From: Minisyncoccota bacterium
GTDB lineage: Bacteria; Patescibacteriota; Minisyncoccia; UBA6257; 2-01-FULL-56-20
NCBI GenBank assembly: GCA_031291905.1
Contig: JARLIC010000137.1
Location: forward strand, 1 to 51,761
Direction of reading: 5' to 3'
DNA: 51,761 bases
Shown here: one piece after another, positions 1-9,324 of the stretch
Layout of the letters: each line of letters begins with the position of its first letter
Position numbering within the stretch: the first letter of the stretch is position 1
Program-made: the position numbers and the translations under genes
Notes under the pieces: model-generated
What the model was told of the DNA's origin: nothing
Seen by the model: the letters and a program-made list of their open reading frames with translations, nothing else
Databases searched by the model: none

Positions 1-1350
1 AAGACTCCGGTGATGTCCGGAACGCAGACGTGGGACACGACCCCCTTGCTCGACGGCTCCGGCAACGACACGCGGGCGAGCACCACCGCCATTCCGTACT
101 CGATCAATTCGATGGAGTATTCCGCCCGGGTCACGGCCCTGGCAGGGTTGGGGTCCTACCATTGGCTCAATGTCAACATCACCGCATCGGACGACCTGGT
201 CGACGCCTACGCCCGCAAGATCCGCGACGGGCTGCCGGCCGGGCAGCACAAGATCCTCGTTGAACTGGGCAACGAGATTTGGAACACCGGCTTCCCGTTC
301 GCTGGCCCGATCCAGGGGTTCGGCCGGCTGTTGGGCTACTACAACGCGTGGGCGAACGACTGGTGGGTGATTCGCGGCAAGCAGGTCACGGACCGGGTTC
401 GGGCGATCTTCAACGACCAGGGGCGAGGCGCGGAAGTCCTGCACTGCGTGGCCTATCAGGCGTCCGCCCTCGGCGACGCCCTGACGCGGTGCCGGGCGCG
501 CGGCGTGGACGTGGACGTGGTGTCGTCGGCCTGCTACATCGACCCCGGCCAGACCCCGGCCCACGTCGCCGCCTTCAACCTTTCCGACAATGAGCAGTGC
601 GGCGACGCCTGGATCTTCGACCTGGAGTTCTACAAAGGGGGGGCGGGCGGCAGACTGCGAGCCGACGCCGCCGCACTGGCGACGCACCGCAGTCTCACGG
701 GCAATCGCAAGATCGAGTTGATCTGCTACGAGGGCGGCCTCACCACGGTGATGCCCGGCACGGCCAATGGGATCACCGACCCATCCGTGTACTATTACGG
801 CGGTGAGAAGCAGCGGGACATCGCCTACAACCCTAACTGGTGGAACGTCGACCAGGACTTCTATCCGGTGATGAAGAAGATCGGCGACGTGGACGGCGTC
901 GCCCTCTTCAATCACTGCCAAACGCCGTACCCGGTCAACGTAGGCACGGGGAGGACCGACGCCATGTGGGGCGTCACGGACTGGCACGGTCAGCCATACG
1001 GCCGGGGCGACGGCAGCGACGGCAAGGCCGACAACCGACTCTGTCTCGCACAGCCCGGCAACGCCAACTCGAAAAGCCCGCTCGTCAACCAGGACGAAAC
1101 GAACGTCTCCGTCCGGCTCCAGTCGGTTATCGACCACAACATCGGGTTCTACAATCCGCCGTCGCCCGTGGTGAACACGGACGTCCCTCGGCGATTTCCG
1201 ACGCGAATCATGCGGCGACAGAGACAGAACGTCGTCCCGATCCAATCGCGAACGCCGCTGGTCTCGGCCGTCGTTCCGCCGCCCGTGCCGCCAGCCTCGG
1301 TTCCGGTGCAGGGGAGACGCGTCGTCGTCTTCAGGATGTCGGTCAACTGA
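1..1350 (+). CDS. Glycoside-hydrolase-like protein, 3' part (frame open at window start)
   Basis: Open frame from base 1; contains LVELGNEIWN and ICYEGG, resembling acid/base (NE) and nucleophile (EGG) motifs of clan-A-like glycosidases; phage or tail-associated role inferred from position. Confidence 0.6.
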   Translation, partial: KTPVMSGTQTWDTTPLLDGSGNDTRASTTAIPYSINSMEYSARVTALAGLGSYHWLNVNITASDDLVDAYARKIRDGLPAGQHKILVELGNEIWNTGFPFAGPIQGFGRLLGYYNAWANDWWVIRGKQVTDRVRAIFNDQGRGAEVLHCVAYQASALGDALTRCRARGVDVDVVSSACYIDPGQTPAHVAAFNLSDNEQCGDAWIFDLEFYKGGAGGRLRADAAALATHRSLTGNRKIELICYEGGLTTVMPGTANGITDPSVYYYGGEKQRDIAYNPNWWNVDQDFYPVMKKIGDVDGVALFNHCQTPYPVNVGTGRTDAMWGVTDWHGQPYGRGDGSDGKADNRLCLAQPGNANSKSPLVNQDETNVSVRLQSVIDHNIGFYNPPSPVVNTDVPRRFPTRIMRRQRQNVVPIQSRTPLVSAVVPPPVPPASVPVQGRRVVVFRMSVN

Positions 1351-1359
1351 GCCACCAAC

Positions 1360-1386
1360 GCCCCGCCCCAAAAGGCGGGGCTTTTT
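1360..1386 (+). terminator. Rho-independent terminator
   Basis: GCCCCGCC-ccaaaa-GGCGGGGC followed by TTTTT, 10 nt after the stop. Confidence 0.85.
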
Positions 1387-1396
1387 GCTTGCTTTT

Positions 1397-1429
1397 TCTC
1401 TTGCTTTCTTGCTTTCGCTGAGTTATGAT
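1397..1429 (+). promoter_or_regulatory. Promoter with recurring motif over the -35
   Basis: TCTCTTGCTTT; TTGCTT (1401-1406), 17-nt spacer, TATGAT (1424-1429). Confidence 0.6.
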
Positions 1430-1462
1430 TTCGGTGTCGAATGGAACACAAAAACCCCAGGG

Positions 1463-1993
1463 ATGCTAATCATGGAAACCGCGTCAGAAGTCAAATTGCA
1501 CGTCCGGTGGATGATCAAAGCGGATCTTGCGAGCGTCCTCGGAATCGAATCCAAAAGCTTCGACCGCCCTTGGTGCGAGGAGGATTTCTGCGACAGGCTT
1601 AGGTTCCGCAACGCCATCGGCATGGTCGTCGATCGAAACGGGACTGTCTGCGGCTACATGATCTATATGTTGGATCGCGGCAAGATCGTCGTTGAAAAGC
1701 TTGCCGTTCATCCTGATTTCCGACGCCAGAACGTTGGCAAGAAGATGGTCGACAAGTTGAAGTCGAAGCTCAACGAGAACCGGCGGCGGAAACTGGAGCT
1801 TTTGGTCCGCGAAACGAGCGTCGGGGCTCAGCTCTTCTTTAAAGAGATGGGATTTCGAGCCATCGAAGTGATTCGCGGGCATTTTGAGGACGAGGGCGTG
1901 GACGCTTACCTCATGTGCCACGAACTCGCGGATACGTTTTCCGCCGCGCCAGATGGGGAGATGCCGAGAAATCGAATCCGGATCTACCTGTAG
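1463..1993 (+). CDS. GNAT N-acetyltransferase (RimI-like)
   Basis: VEKLAVHPDFRRQNVGKKMVDKL acetyl-CoA binding motif; ARETS..AQLFFKEMGF-like ending. Confidence 0.8.
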   Translation: MLIMETASEVKLHVRWMIKADLASVLGIESKSFDRPWCEEDFCDRLRFRNAIGMVVDRNGTVCGYMIYMLDRGKIVVEKLAVHPDFRRQNVGKKMVDKLKSKLNENRRRKLELLVRETSVGAQLFFKEMGFRAIEVIRGHFEDEGVDAYLMCHELADTFSAAPDGEMPRNRIRIYL

Positions 1994-2007
1994 AGGTCGA
2001 CGCAACC

Positions 2008-2148
2008 ATGAAACGCACCTTGAGACGGACCACGCTGAGATTGATTTGCATCGCGGCTATGGGTTGCGAGATCGTCATCGCCGCAATGCCGACGTTGGCG
2101 GGATGTGGGTTGGCTTACTTATTTGCGAGAATGTTTACCGGGAGGTGA
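2008..2148 (+). CDS. Small membrane or secreted peptide
   Basis: 46 aa with a hydrophobic segment; overlapping alternative frame exists. Confidence 0.4.
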   Translation: MKRTLRRTTLRLICIAAMGCEIVIAAMPTLAGCGLAYLFARMFTGR

Positions 2149-2153
2149 TCTGA

Positions 2154-2354
2154 ATGAGCGAGAATCATGAAACCTGTCCAAATCCGAAGTGCAAGTCGGC
2201 CGATCTTTCGATCGCCAAAAGCATGCAGACCACGCAAAAACGCGTGCTTTGCCGAGGCTGCTTGATGACGGGGCCGATGTCGACCGACGAAGTCGAAGCG
2301 TGGGAAGCATGGGACGCGTTGCCGCGCGAATCGAAGGAGGCCGCCCGTGGGTGA
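2154..2354 (+). CDS. Small zinc-ribbon protein, Lar-like
   Basis: CPNPKC...C-R-GC...AWEAWDALP pattern similar to restriction-alleviation Lar family. Confidence 0.5.
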   Translation: MSENHETCPNPKCKSADLSIAKSMQTTQKRVLCRGCLMTGPMSTDEVEAWEAWDALPRESKEAARG

Positions 2355-2709
2355 TGCGAAGCTGGAGCAGATCCAAGAAGGCCTTGGTGAGCTGCTGATG
2401 GCTTGCTCAGGAAAGGGCTGGGTCAAGTCGTGCCGTTTTATCATGGCCGCCCGCGAACTCATCGAGCGCCAGGCCGCCGAGCTGAAGGAGAAGGCCGCCA
2501 TCATCGAGCGGCTGACGCCCAAGCCGATGGACTTAGCCGAAGCGGCGAGGCTGCTCCGAATCAATGAGCACGAGGGTCGCGTCGACTGGGGCGTGGACTC
2601 GGGCATGATGTCCGTTCACAGCTTCGGGGGCGGTTTTATTATCAAAACAAGGTTCGCAATTGCGATCGCCCGAGAATACGAACGCGAGAAGGAGGCCGCC
2701 CGTGGCTGA
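2347..2709 (+). CDS. Coiled-coil protein, paralog family A
   Basis: IIERLTPKPMDLAEAARLL motif shared with the following ORFs; overlaps neighbours by 8 nt. Confidence 0.7.
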   Translation: MGDAKLEQIQEGLGELLMACSGKGWVKSCRFIMAARELIERQAAELKEKAAIIERLTPKPMDLAEAARLLRINEHEGRVDWGVDSGMMSVHSFGGGFIIKTRFAIAIAREYEREKEAARG

Positions 2710-3067
2710 CGCAGCTGACTACCCGCTTGAGCTTGGCTATATCGCTGGAGCAATGCGGCGCAAGATAGGTTGGCCTGGCGAAGCCGGAATCCTCGTTGAA
2801 GCCGCCAATCACATCAAGACACTCACAGCCGACAACGGCCGCCTCGCAGCCGAGGTCGAGCGGCTGAAGCGAAAGATGACTCGGGACGAGGCGATCGAGA
2901 TTCTCAACAGTCACGAGTACCAGGGCTTTACTCAGTGGGAGAACACGCACCTCCTGGGAGGCGAAGCGGTCGAGTTCGAGCTGTTCGCCGTCGCCCACTG
3001 GCTCGAAATCACAAAAGGAGCCGGCCCGATCCCGCCGCCGATCGAGAAGGAGGCCGTCCGTGGTTGA
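2702..3067 (+). CDS. Coiled-coil protein, paralog family A
   Basis: YIAGAMRRKIGWPGEAGIL...EVERLKRKMTRDEAIEIL; GTG start overlapping upstream stop. Confidence 0.7.
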   Translation: MADAADYPLELGYIAGAMRRKIGWPGEAGILVEAANHIKTLTADNGRLAAEVERLKRKMTRDEAIEILNSHEYQGFTQWENTHLLGGEAVEFELFAVAHWLEITKGAGPIPPPIEKEAVRG

Positions 3068-3434
3068 CGCGAAAGAGATTGTCGCAGGGCTCCGAAACAT
3101 CGTCTCCGATTACAACTGCGGAGACAAAGTAATTACCACGGACAAGGCGAGGGTGATCCGCGACGCCGCATTTGAGGTCGAGCGGCTGACGCTGCGGTGG
3201 TCGAGCGAGCCGCCGAAGGTGATGGGCACATTCTGGGTGCGGTTCTCCAACCCAGAATTTCGCTCGATTCGAGGTCCGTGGACGATGACGGCGGATTCCG
3301 AATATCTCGCCCTCGCGATCGACGACGAGATCCCGAGCAACTGCGAGTTCGCCGGCCCGATCGCGGCGCCGCTGGAGCCGGACGCGGCGGCATTACGTGA
3401 GGCTGAAGGACTGAAGGAGGGCGAACGTGGCTGA
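3060..3434 (+). CDS. Hypothetical protein, paralog family A (partial similarity)
   Basis: EVERLTL and GPIAAPLEPDAA tail shared with next ORF. Confidence 0.6.
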   Translation: MVDAKEIVAGLRNIVSDYNCGDKVITTDKARVIRDAAFEVERLTLRWSSEPPKVMGTFWVRFSNPEFRSIRGPWTMTADSEYLALAIDDEIPSNCEFAGPIAAPLEPDAAALREAEGLKEGERG

Positions 3435-3828
3435 TGACGCGAAGACACTGGCGGACCTGAAGAAAATCAGGTCCGAAATGGGCTACGACTCGTGGGGCGA
3501 AAGCTGGGACGGAACCATGGCCGATGCCATAGCCCTCATTAAACGTCAAGCCGCCGACAACGCCCGCCTCGTCGCCGAGATCGAGCGGCTGACGCCGAAG
3601 GAGATGACGCTGAACGAAGTGGCGAGAGTGCTGACCGTGCATCGCCACCGAGACCTCACATGGCGAGCCTATGGGAGTGGAGTCGAAGGGACCAATAAAT
3701 TCGTACTCGTTAATTTCAACGGCCTTGAAGCCAGGGCTATTGCCAACGAATACGCCCGACGTGACGCCGGCCCGATCGCGGCACCGCTGGAGCCGGACGC
3801 GACGGCAAGCCGGAAAGAGAGTGAGTGA
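3427..3828 (+). CDS. Coiled-coil protein, paralog family A
   Basis: EIERLTPKEMTLNEVARVL and GPIAAPLEPDA tail. Confidence 0.7.
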   Translation: MADDAKTLADLKKIRSEMGYDSWGESWDGTMADAIALIKRQAADNARLVAEIERLTPKEMTLNEVARVLTVHRHRDLTWRAYGSGVEGTNKFVLVNFNGLEARAIANEYARRDAGPIAAPLEPDATASRKESE

Positions 3829-4049
3829 TGCTGCTAGTCATCAACATGACGGGGCTCGATCGAACCTACTGGACGCCAGAGTTCGAGCGTCGATCGGACG
3901 GCGATGGCCTCTGGTACGCGACAGCGAAGTGGCTGTGCGTCGAAGTCACGATCCATAGCCGCGAGATGGGCGCGGAGGTGGTGAGGAGATTCAACGCATC
4001 GATAGCGAAGCCGCTGGAGCCGGACGCGGCGGGGAAGGGGGAGAGATGA
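3825..4049 (+). CDS. Hypothetical protein
   Basis: ATGA overlap with upstream ORF; KPLEPDAAGKG tail. Confidence 0.6.
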   Translation: MMLLVINMTGLDRTYWTPEFERRSDGDGLWYATAKWLCVEVTIHSREMGAEVVRRFNASIAKPLEPDAAGKGER

Positions 4050-4264
4050 GCACGCCAAAGCGGAAAACGCTGAAGCGTCCCACTGGTGTCAGCGATACAG
4101 CCGAAGCCTACATCCTCTGGGTCGACGTCAAAGGGATGGGCGTGCGACTGAAAGTCCAAGGCGGCATGGGCGTCGGGCTACGCCGCGACAACCCAGCGTT
4201 ACACGAAGTCATCGGGGAAGCGATCTGTCGCGAATTCGATATCGACTTGGAGGCCACATTATGA
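4046..4264 (+). CDS. Hypothetical protein
   Basis: ATGA overlaps on both sides. Confidence 0.6.
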   Translation: MSTPKRKTLKRPTGVSDTAEAYILWVDVKGMGVRLKVQGGMGVGLRRDNPALHEVIGEAICREFDIDLEATL

Positions 4265-5178
4265 CGACCGCGAAGCTTAAATCACTCTGCCTGCAACAGC
4301 ACGAGGTGCGGGCGTTGCTGAAGGACGGGCGAGTGACGGTGGTGCGGGCGATGAAGCCGCAACCGCCAGCGTGGGTTGAGAAGATCGTCATCGAAGCGGA
4401 CGCCCCAAGCGGGCGTTGGTCTGGCCAAGGCCGCAACGTCTACGGGCGGGAGATGCATTGGCCAGGAGAGACGTATCTCCGCTGCCCTCTCGGCGAAGTC
4501 GGGGACAAGCTGGCGGTGAAGGAGTCGTTCTGGGTGAAGCACGACACGGACAGCGACGACTACAGAGAATGGGATTGCGGACCATGTCTTGATGTCGGAC
4601 CTGAGTTCCATCCTGGGATTCAGTACCGTGCGAGCCCCGAGGCGAGGAATCCGCCTGAAGGCGTCGCGCCTCATCCCGTCGATGAGCCAGGCGATTGGTG
4701 GGAAGGACCGCCTGATGATTGGGACGGCGAGTCCGACTATCACGGAAAGGGCCAGTGGGAGTTCCTCCCCTGGGGTCTATACAGCAAGTTTTCGCCAGTT
4801 CTGCTGCCGGCTTGGGCCTCCCGCTTCACGGTCGAGGTCGAGGCCGTGCGGGGCAAGCAGGTGCAGTCGATTACCGAGGACGAGGCGAAGGCTTCGGGGC
4901 TTGAGATTCAGATTGGCGACGGCACCGGAAACGGGCCTGGCTACAAGTGGGACGGCCCCGCGTACTGGGATGGGCATTCGATGCATTCGATCCACGGAGG
5001 CAAGACCTACCATGCCACCAGTCCTCGCGGAACTTGCTACTGCCACAACGGCGAAAGGGACGGATTGACGGCCGCGCGATGCGCCTTCAAGCACCGTTGG
5101 GGTAAAGCCAACGGTCCCGACGCATGGGATCGCAACCCCTGGGTATGGCTCGGCGAGATTCGGAGGGTCGAGACGTGA
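4261..5178 (+). CDS. ASCH/PUA-like domain phage protein
   Basis: N-term LLKDGRVTVVRAMKPQP and C-term WVWLGEIRRVET resemble phage ASCH-type proteins. Confidence 0.6.
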   Translation: MTTAKLKSLCLQQHEVRALLKDGRVTVVRAMKPQPPAWVEKIVIEADAPSGRWSGQGRNVYGREMHWPGETYLRCPLGEVGDKLAVKESFWVKHDTDSDDYREWDCGPCLDVGPEFHPGIQYRASPEARNPPEGVAPHPVDEPGDWWEGPPDDWDGESDYHGKGQWEFLPWGLYSKFSPVLLPAWASRFTVEVEAVRGKQVQSITEDEAKASGLEIQIGDGTGNGPGYKWDGPAYWDGHSMHSIHGGKTYHATSPRGTCYCHNGERDGLTAARCAFKHRWGKANGPDAWDRNPWVWLGEIRRVET

Positions 5179-5345
5179 ATCACTGGTGGGAGCGTTGCAG
5201 GCTTCCCGATCCGGTCTGCATGGTCTGCGGAAAGGATTGCGAGATAACCGAGGTCGTCGACATCGGCGGTGAGAAAGAGCTTTGGTGTTACTGCCCGAAG
5301 TGCGACGCCGAGACCTTTCATCCATTGATAAAGTCGACCGACTAA
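5175..5345 (+). CDS. Small zinc-binding protein
   Basis: CMVCGKDC...CYCPKCDAETFHP; GTG start overlapping upstream TGA. Confidence 0.6.
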   Translation: MNHWWERCRLPDPVCMVCGKDCEITEVVDIGGEKELWCYCPKCDAETFHPLIKSTD

Positions 5346-5360
5346 TCGCGGGAGTTAGGC

Positions 5361-5453
5361 ATGACGCTGCTTACCATCATCCCCGTCGCCAGAGGTCCGG
5401 TGCGGCGGGGCGTGCGGCAGTGGCTCGGCGAGATGCGGAGGTTTGAAGGATGA
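5361..5453 (+). pseudogene. Remnant resembling the C-terminus of the ASCH-like ORF
   Basis: 30-codon frame ending RQWLGEMRRFEG, compare VWLGEIRRVET at 5139-5178. Confidence 0.45.
5381..5418 (+). repeat. 38-bp direct repeat, copy 1
   Basis: CCCCGTCGCCAGAGGTCCGGTGCGGCGGGGCGTGCGGC; one mismatch to copy 2. Confidence 0.85.
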
Positions 5454-5722
5454 AAACTCTTGAACTGCGTCCTGTGTACGTCGAATTCGTTCCAGACGAT
5501 CCAACCGAAGGCGTGCTCTACATCTCAGAGGAATACCAAACGGCGATTCACAAATGCCCGTGCGGATGCGGGAGCGAAGTCGTGACGCCGCTGTCCGGCG
5601 AGCATGCGTGGCAGCTTACCGGATCGGCCGACGCTGTCACGCTGAGGCCGTCTGTCGGCAATTGGAACTGCCTGTGTCAGTCCCACTACTACGTCACGGC
5701 GAACAAAGTGGAGTGGCTTTAA
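5450..5722 (+). CDS. Hypothetical Cys-rich protein
   Basis: KCPCGCGSEVVTPL...NWNCLCQSHYYV. Confidence 0.65.
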   Translation: MKTLELRPVYVEFVPDDPTEGVLYISEEYQTAIHKCPCGCGSEVVTPLSGEHAWQLTGSADAVTLRPSVGNWNCLCQSHYYVTANKVEWL

Positions 5723-5738
5723 TCGAGGGGGTTGCGGG

Positions 5739-5948
5739 ATGAGCTGGGAAGCGTGGGGAGATCCGCCGGACTGCTACTGCGAGATGTGCGGCTGCGAATG
5801 CGGGTCGTGCATCTGCGAGGAATGCCCCGTTTGCGGCAAAGTGGGCGATCCGAAGTGCTACAAAGAGCATGGCCTCGTGGAGACGGAGGAGCAAATCCAA
5901 TCGCGGATTCGCAATAGCCCAGATGATAGTTTCGACTATTGCGACTGA
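5739..5948 (+). CDS. Hypothetical Cys-rich protein
   Basis: CYCEMCGCECGSCICEECPVCGKVG. Confidence 0.65.
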   Translation: MSWEAWGDPPDCYCEMCGCECGSCICEECPVCGKVGDPKCYKEHGLVETEEQIQSRIRNSPDDSFDYCD

Positions 5949-5989
5949 CAGCCGCGTCACGGCGGGGCGACGGTCGTATTCAGGGCGTT

Positions 5990-6027
5990 CCCCGTCGCCA
6001 GAGGTCCAGTGCGGCGGGGCGTGCGGC
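5990..6027 (+). repeat. 38-bp direct repeat, copy 2
   Basis: CCCCGTCGCCAGAGGTCCAGTGCGGCGGGGCGTGCGGC. Confidence 0.85.
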
Positions 6028-6099
6028 TTACCGAGTGGGAGGGAGATTGAAGATGGGAGACAAGCCATCACTGACACAAAAGATAAAGAAGCATATTAG

Positions 6100-6291
6100 A
6101 TGCTTTTCGGAGAACATGATTTTGAATACCAAACCTATAACACGGATCATAATAGCAATTGGTCCACGAAGTTCCACTATCGGATGTGCAAGACATGTAA
6201 ACGTTGTTGGGCACAAAAAGATAGTCCAATATACGAAACGATCACCGAGTGGATACGTTGCAAAGGCTGGGGCGAATGGCCCGCCGACTAG
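6100..6291 (+). CDS. Hypothetical protein
   Basis: 63 aa with CKTCKRC motif; competing frame 6053-6331. Confidence 0.5.
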   Translation: MLFGEHDFEYQTYNTDHNSNWSTKFHYRMCKTCKRCWAQKDSPIYETITEWIRCKGWGEWPAD

Positions 6292-6335
6292 TCGGCATGC
6301 CATGAGGCTTACCGAGTGGGAAGGAGATTGAAGAT

Positions 6336-6677
6336 ATGAGCGAAACCAAGACCATTTCCGAAGGCGACTTGGTTCGCCGGCACGATGACAGCCAGGTCAT
6401 GCGAGTGGAGGAACTGGGCGGCGGCAAGAACGCTCGCAAGGCTTGTTGCCTTTATCGAGCGACATCCGGATTCCACCGAGGGCTTGATTGCTGGGAGTGG
6501 ATTCCCATCGGCGATCTAGTCTTGGCCGAGCCCGACACAACCCTCGCCGACGAGGTGGCAAGCGTGCTCGCGCAGCTCGACGATCTAGTTGGGTGGAGCG
6601 ATCTTGGTGCGTACAGGCGTTGTCGCGACCGGCTGCGTGCGGCTCTCAAGAAGGCAAAGGGGGAGCGAGATGGCTGA
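6336..6677 (+). CDS. Hypothetical protein
   Basis: SD-preceded ATGAGCGAA start. Confidence 0.65.
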   Translation: MSETKTISEGDLVRRHDDSQVMRVEELGGGKNARKACCLYRATSGFHRGLDCWEWIPIGDLVLAEPDTTLADEVASVLAQLDDLVGWSDLGAYRRCRDRLRAALKKAKGERDG

Positions 6678-6939
6678 CACCGAAGACCGCATCGCAGAGG
6701 CGTATGAACAGGGCCTTGAGGATGGCTACGCTGGCGTTGCACCCGAGGCAAAACGATCGCCTCGCAAGCACCACGACCAGATCCAAGCCAGGCTGCAAAT
6801 CGCGGCCGAACAGATCCGCCGCGCCCTGGAGCTGGACAGTTCGCTGCACAGGGCTCCACACAGCCTGCTGGATGTCGAATACGCGATCCGGCGGGTTCAT
6901 GAGGCACTGTGGAATGAGAAGGATGGGAGTGATGGCTGA
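6670..6939 (+). CDS. Hypothetical protein
   Basis: Overlaps upstream ORF; gggagcgag before the ATG. Confidence 0.6.
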   Translation: MADTEDRIAEAYEQGLEDGYAGVAPEAKRSPRKHHDQIQARLQIAAEQIRRALELDSSLHRAPHSLLDVEYAIRRVHEALWNEKDGSDG

Positions 6940-7011
6940 GCAAACAAAACGGCAGCGACAACGATTTCGTGTGGACTGATTGCGGCTACGACGACTAGCC
7001 AGGGAGACGAG

Positions 7012-7488
7012 ATGGGATTTCGCAGAACCGCACTAGGGATCATGCACAGCCTGAGAAGTAAGCGTGAGCCTGGAGACGCCAGTGTTTTCGCCGGAGAGAT
7101 GCACTCGCCCAACGACCCGAACATCAAACTCAAGGGCGCCCCGCACTACAACATCCAGGAGATGCTCGCCGCGACCGCAAGCCCCGAGTTCCTCGACGAG
7201 TTTCGCTGGTATCAGGCGAACAGGGTCATTATCAATGCTTTGTGCGTGGGCCGAGCTGTCGCAGGCGTCACCATAGATGAACTCTCGGCCCGCACTAACT
7301 GGTGTTCGGACGACATCGATGATTTCGAGGCCAGTGAAGACGGCGAGATCAACTTGCGGGATCTCAACACCTACGCGAGCGCTCTGGGAATCCAGGTCGA
7401 CATCAGCTTCCGGGCAGCCAACGATCATTCGGACAGCGTCGCGGCGGTGGAAGGGATTAACCGGGCGGTGAACGGAGGCACGCCATGA
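7012..7488 (+). CDS. Possible HTH (XRE-like) protein
   Basis: GVTIDELSARTNWCSDDIDDFEASEDGEINLRDLNTYASALGI resembles XRE helices. Confidence 0.55.
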   Translation: MGFRRTALGIMHSLRSKREPGDASVFAGEMHSPNDPNIKLKGAPHYNIQEMLAATASPEFLDEFRWYQANRVIINALCVGRAVAGVTIDELSARTNWCSDDIDDFEASEDGEINLRDLNTYASALGIQVDISFRAANDHSDSVAAVEGINRAVNGGTP

Positions 7489-7646
7489 GCGATCTACCGG
7501 AAGAACTACAGGAAGCGATCGATGAGGAGCGGTGGGCCTACGCAATCAAAATGGCCACGGATTCTGGCTACGACGTGTACATCACGATCACGCCGACGGA
7601 GGATGGGTCCAAGGGCATAGTGACGCTCGTGGACGAGCACGATTAA
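7485..7646 (+). CDS. Small hypothetical protein
   Basis: 53 codons; ATGA overlap. Confidence 0.55.
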   Translation: MSDLPEELQEAIDEERWAYAIKMATDSGYDVYITITPTEDGSKGIVTLVDEHD

Positions 7647-7656
7647 TGGGGAAGCG

Positions 7657-8049
7657 ATGAGATACGACTTCAAGTGGCGATGGCTGCCCGAAGACCAGCT
7701 CGACGAGGCCCTGGAATGTCCTGACGCGGCGGATCGGGTCGTCGGCGGGTTCATTCGATGGCACCACAAAGAGATTCAGTTCATCTGCGGCGACCTAATC
7801 ACTACATTCCGTGTTCCGTTCGATTGGTTTGAGACGTGCGGCGATGGAATTCGGCCAGACTTCGAGAAACTCGCGTTTGACGACCACGGCGGAACGATCG
7901 CTCTCGGCAAGTACGAGGTCTCAGAAAGCTCGATCCTATACGACTTCGACCCAGAATATCGGCGGCGGCAGGATGAGGCGAAGAAGCCGACCGCATCAAC
8001 ACTTATGCACACGCCCCGCCAGGAAGCAATGGAGGCTGACGAGCAATGA
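7657..8049 (+). CDS. Hypothetical protein
   Basis: Coherent ORF with SD. Confidence 0.65.
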   Translation: MRYDFKWRWLPEDQLDEALECPDAADRVVGGFIRWHHKEIQFICGDLITTFRVPFDWFETCGDGIRPDFEKLAFDDHGGTIALGKYEVSESSILYDFDPEYRRRQDEAKKPTASTLMHTPRQEAMEADEQ

Positions 8050-8294
8050 CTGACGCTAAGCGACCCGCCCCCAGGCGAATCCTCTGGTTGATAAAGAGTG
8101 GAGATGTTTTCCAGGGCACGGCGTACGGCTGGAACCTGTCGGTCCAGGGAGGGACGAGATGCAACGAGGCTCGGTCGAACTGGTCGGCGACCGCACAGCA
8201 CGAGCCAGAGATCGTGATCGGTGAATTCCGGGATAAGTACAAAGCTTTGGAAGGTGCGGAAGAATGGGCGAAAGCGAACAGGAGGGATGCATGA
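8046..8294 (+). CDS. Hypothetical protein
   Basis: ATGA overlap. Confidence 0.6.
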   Translation: MTDAKRPAPRRILWLIKSGDVFQGTAYGWNLSVQGGTRCNEARSNWSATAQHEPEIVIGEFRDKYKALEGAEEWAKANRRDA

Positions 8295-8482
8295 CGATGG
8301 CGACCGAGGATCGGATCAACCTGATCCGCAACCGACTGGTAGAAGCGAGCCTCGATCTGACCGAGTTCCAGGCCAACAACTACGGTGGAGCACCGGGGCT
8401 GGACGCGGTGCAAAACAACATCGAAGACGTGATCGTGGAATTCGAACGGGTCGTGGATGCATTGACCATGGAGGCGGAATGA
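8291..8482 (+). CDS. Hypothetical protein
   Basis: ATGA overlaps on both sides. Confidence 0.6.
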   Translation: MTMATEDRINLIRNRLVEASLDLTEFQANNYGGAPGLDAVQNNIEDVIVEFERVVDALTMEAE

Positions 8483-9144
8483 CGACGGATCACGAAGCGG
8501 CGGCGGAAGCGGGACGAAAGGGTGTTTTGGGGCGGATCATCAGATGGTGGAATAAGCCGAGCGGTCTTGAGATGGCCCTTGATCTGGAACTGAAGGCGAC
8601 CAGAGCGGCCGGCGCAGACTTGGCACAGACAGTTGTACGGCTTAAGAACGACGCCAGGGATGCAGAGGAGGAGCTAGACAAGCAAGCTCGCGGCTGGAAG
8701 GAATCGCTTGATCGGATCGCGTTCCTTGAAGGCGAGCTGAAGCGGACGATCGGGCAGTTAAATACGAAGCTTCAGGCTGACAAAAGCCTGGAGCAGCTTA
8801 TCCAGGAGCGGAACAGGTTCAGCGTGGAAGTCAGGGAACGCGAATCCACGATCGCCGCCAAAAACACGGAAATCGCTGGCATGAGGTCCAAGGTTAAATC
8901 GCTGGACAAGATCCGCGACATCGTCAAGGAGCAATACGACCTCGTGGATGAGTTCCCGGACGACGACGAAGATGATGATGACATCGCCGATATTGAACTC
9001 GAAGACGAGCCCTATTGCGACGGCTGCGGTCGACTTGAACGAGAGCATCCTTTGGGATTACCCGGAGGAGAACCAGTATCGCTTGGAAAAGATCATCGCG
9101 ATCCTGAAGCGGGAGGCGGAATGAACCAAGCTTACGACAGCTAA
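8479..9144 (+). CDS. Coiled-coil protein with acidic stretch
   Basis: Long helical region, DDDEDDDDIADIELEDE, then CDGCGRLEREH. Confidence 0.7.
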   Translation: MTTDHEAAAEAGRKGVLGRIIRWWNKPSGLEMALDLELKATRAAGADLAQTVVRLKNDARDAEEELDKQARGWKESLDRIAFLEGELKRTIGQLNTKLQADKSLEQLIQERNRFSVEVRERESTIAAKNTEIAGMRSKVKSLDKIRDIVKEQYDLVDEFPDDDEDDDDIADIELEDEPYCDGCGRLEREHPLGLPGGEPVSLGKDHRDPEAGGGMNQAYDS

Positions 9145-9324
9145 ATGGAGTGCATCCTCGAACTCTGCCTCCTCGAACATCGCGGCCTGCTTGATTCGCC
9201 CGAGGCCGAATCGGTTCGGGGCAAGTCGGACACCCCGTGGGACGCCATGACCGACGACGAGCGAAAGCGGGCGAGCCGATTTTCGGCGGTGTTGGAACGG
9301 ATGATGGAAAGGGCGATGAAATGA
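9145..9324 (+). CDS. Small hypothetical protein
   Basis: 59-codon frame MECILELCLLEHRGLL...ERAMK, between tightly packed ORFs. Confidence 0.5.
   Translation: MECILELCLLEHRGLLDSPEAESVRGKSDTPWDAMTDDERKRASRFSAVLERMMERAMK

Noticed and set aside
1149-1451. Antisense ORF over the glycosidase-like gene and terminator
   Set aside because: GC-rich antisense open frame; overlaps a strong terminator.
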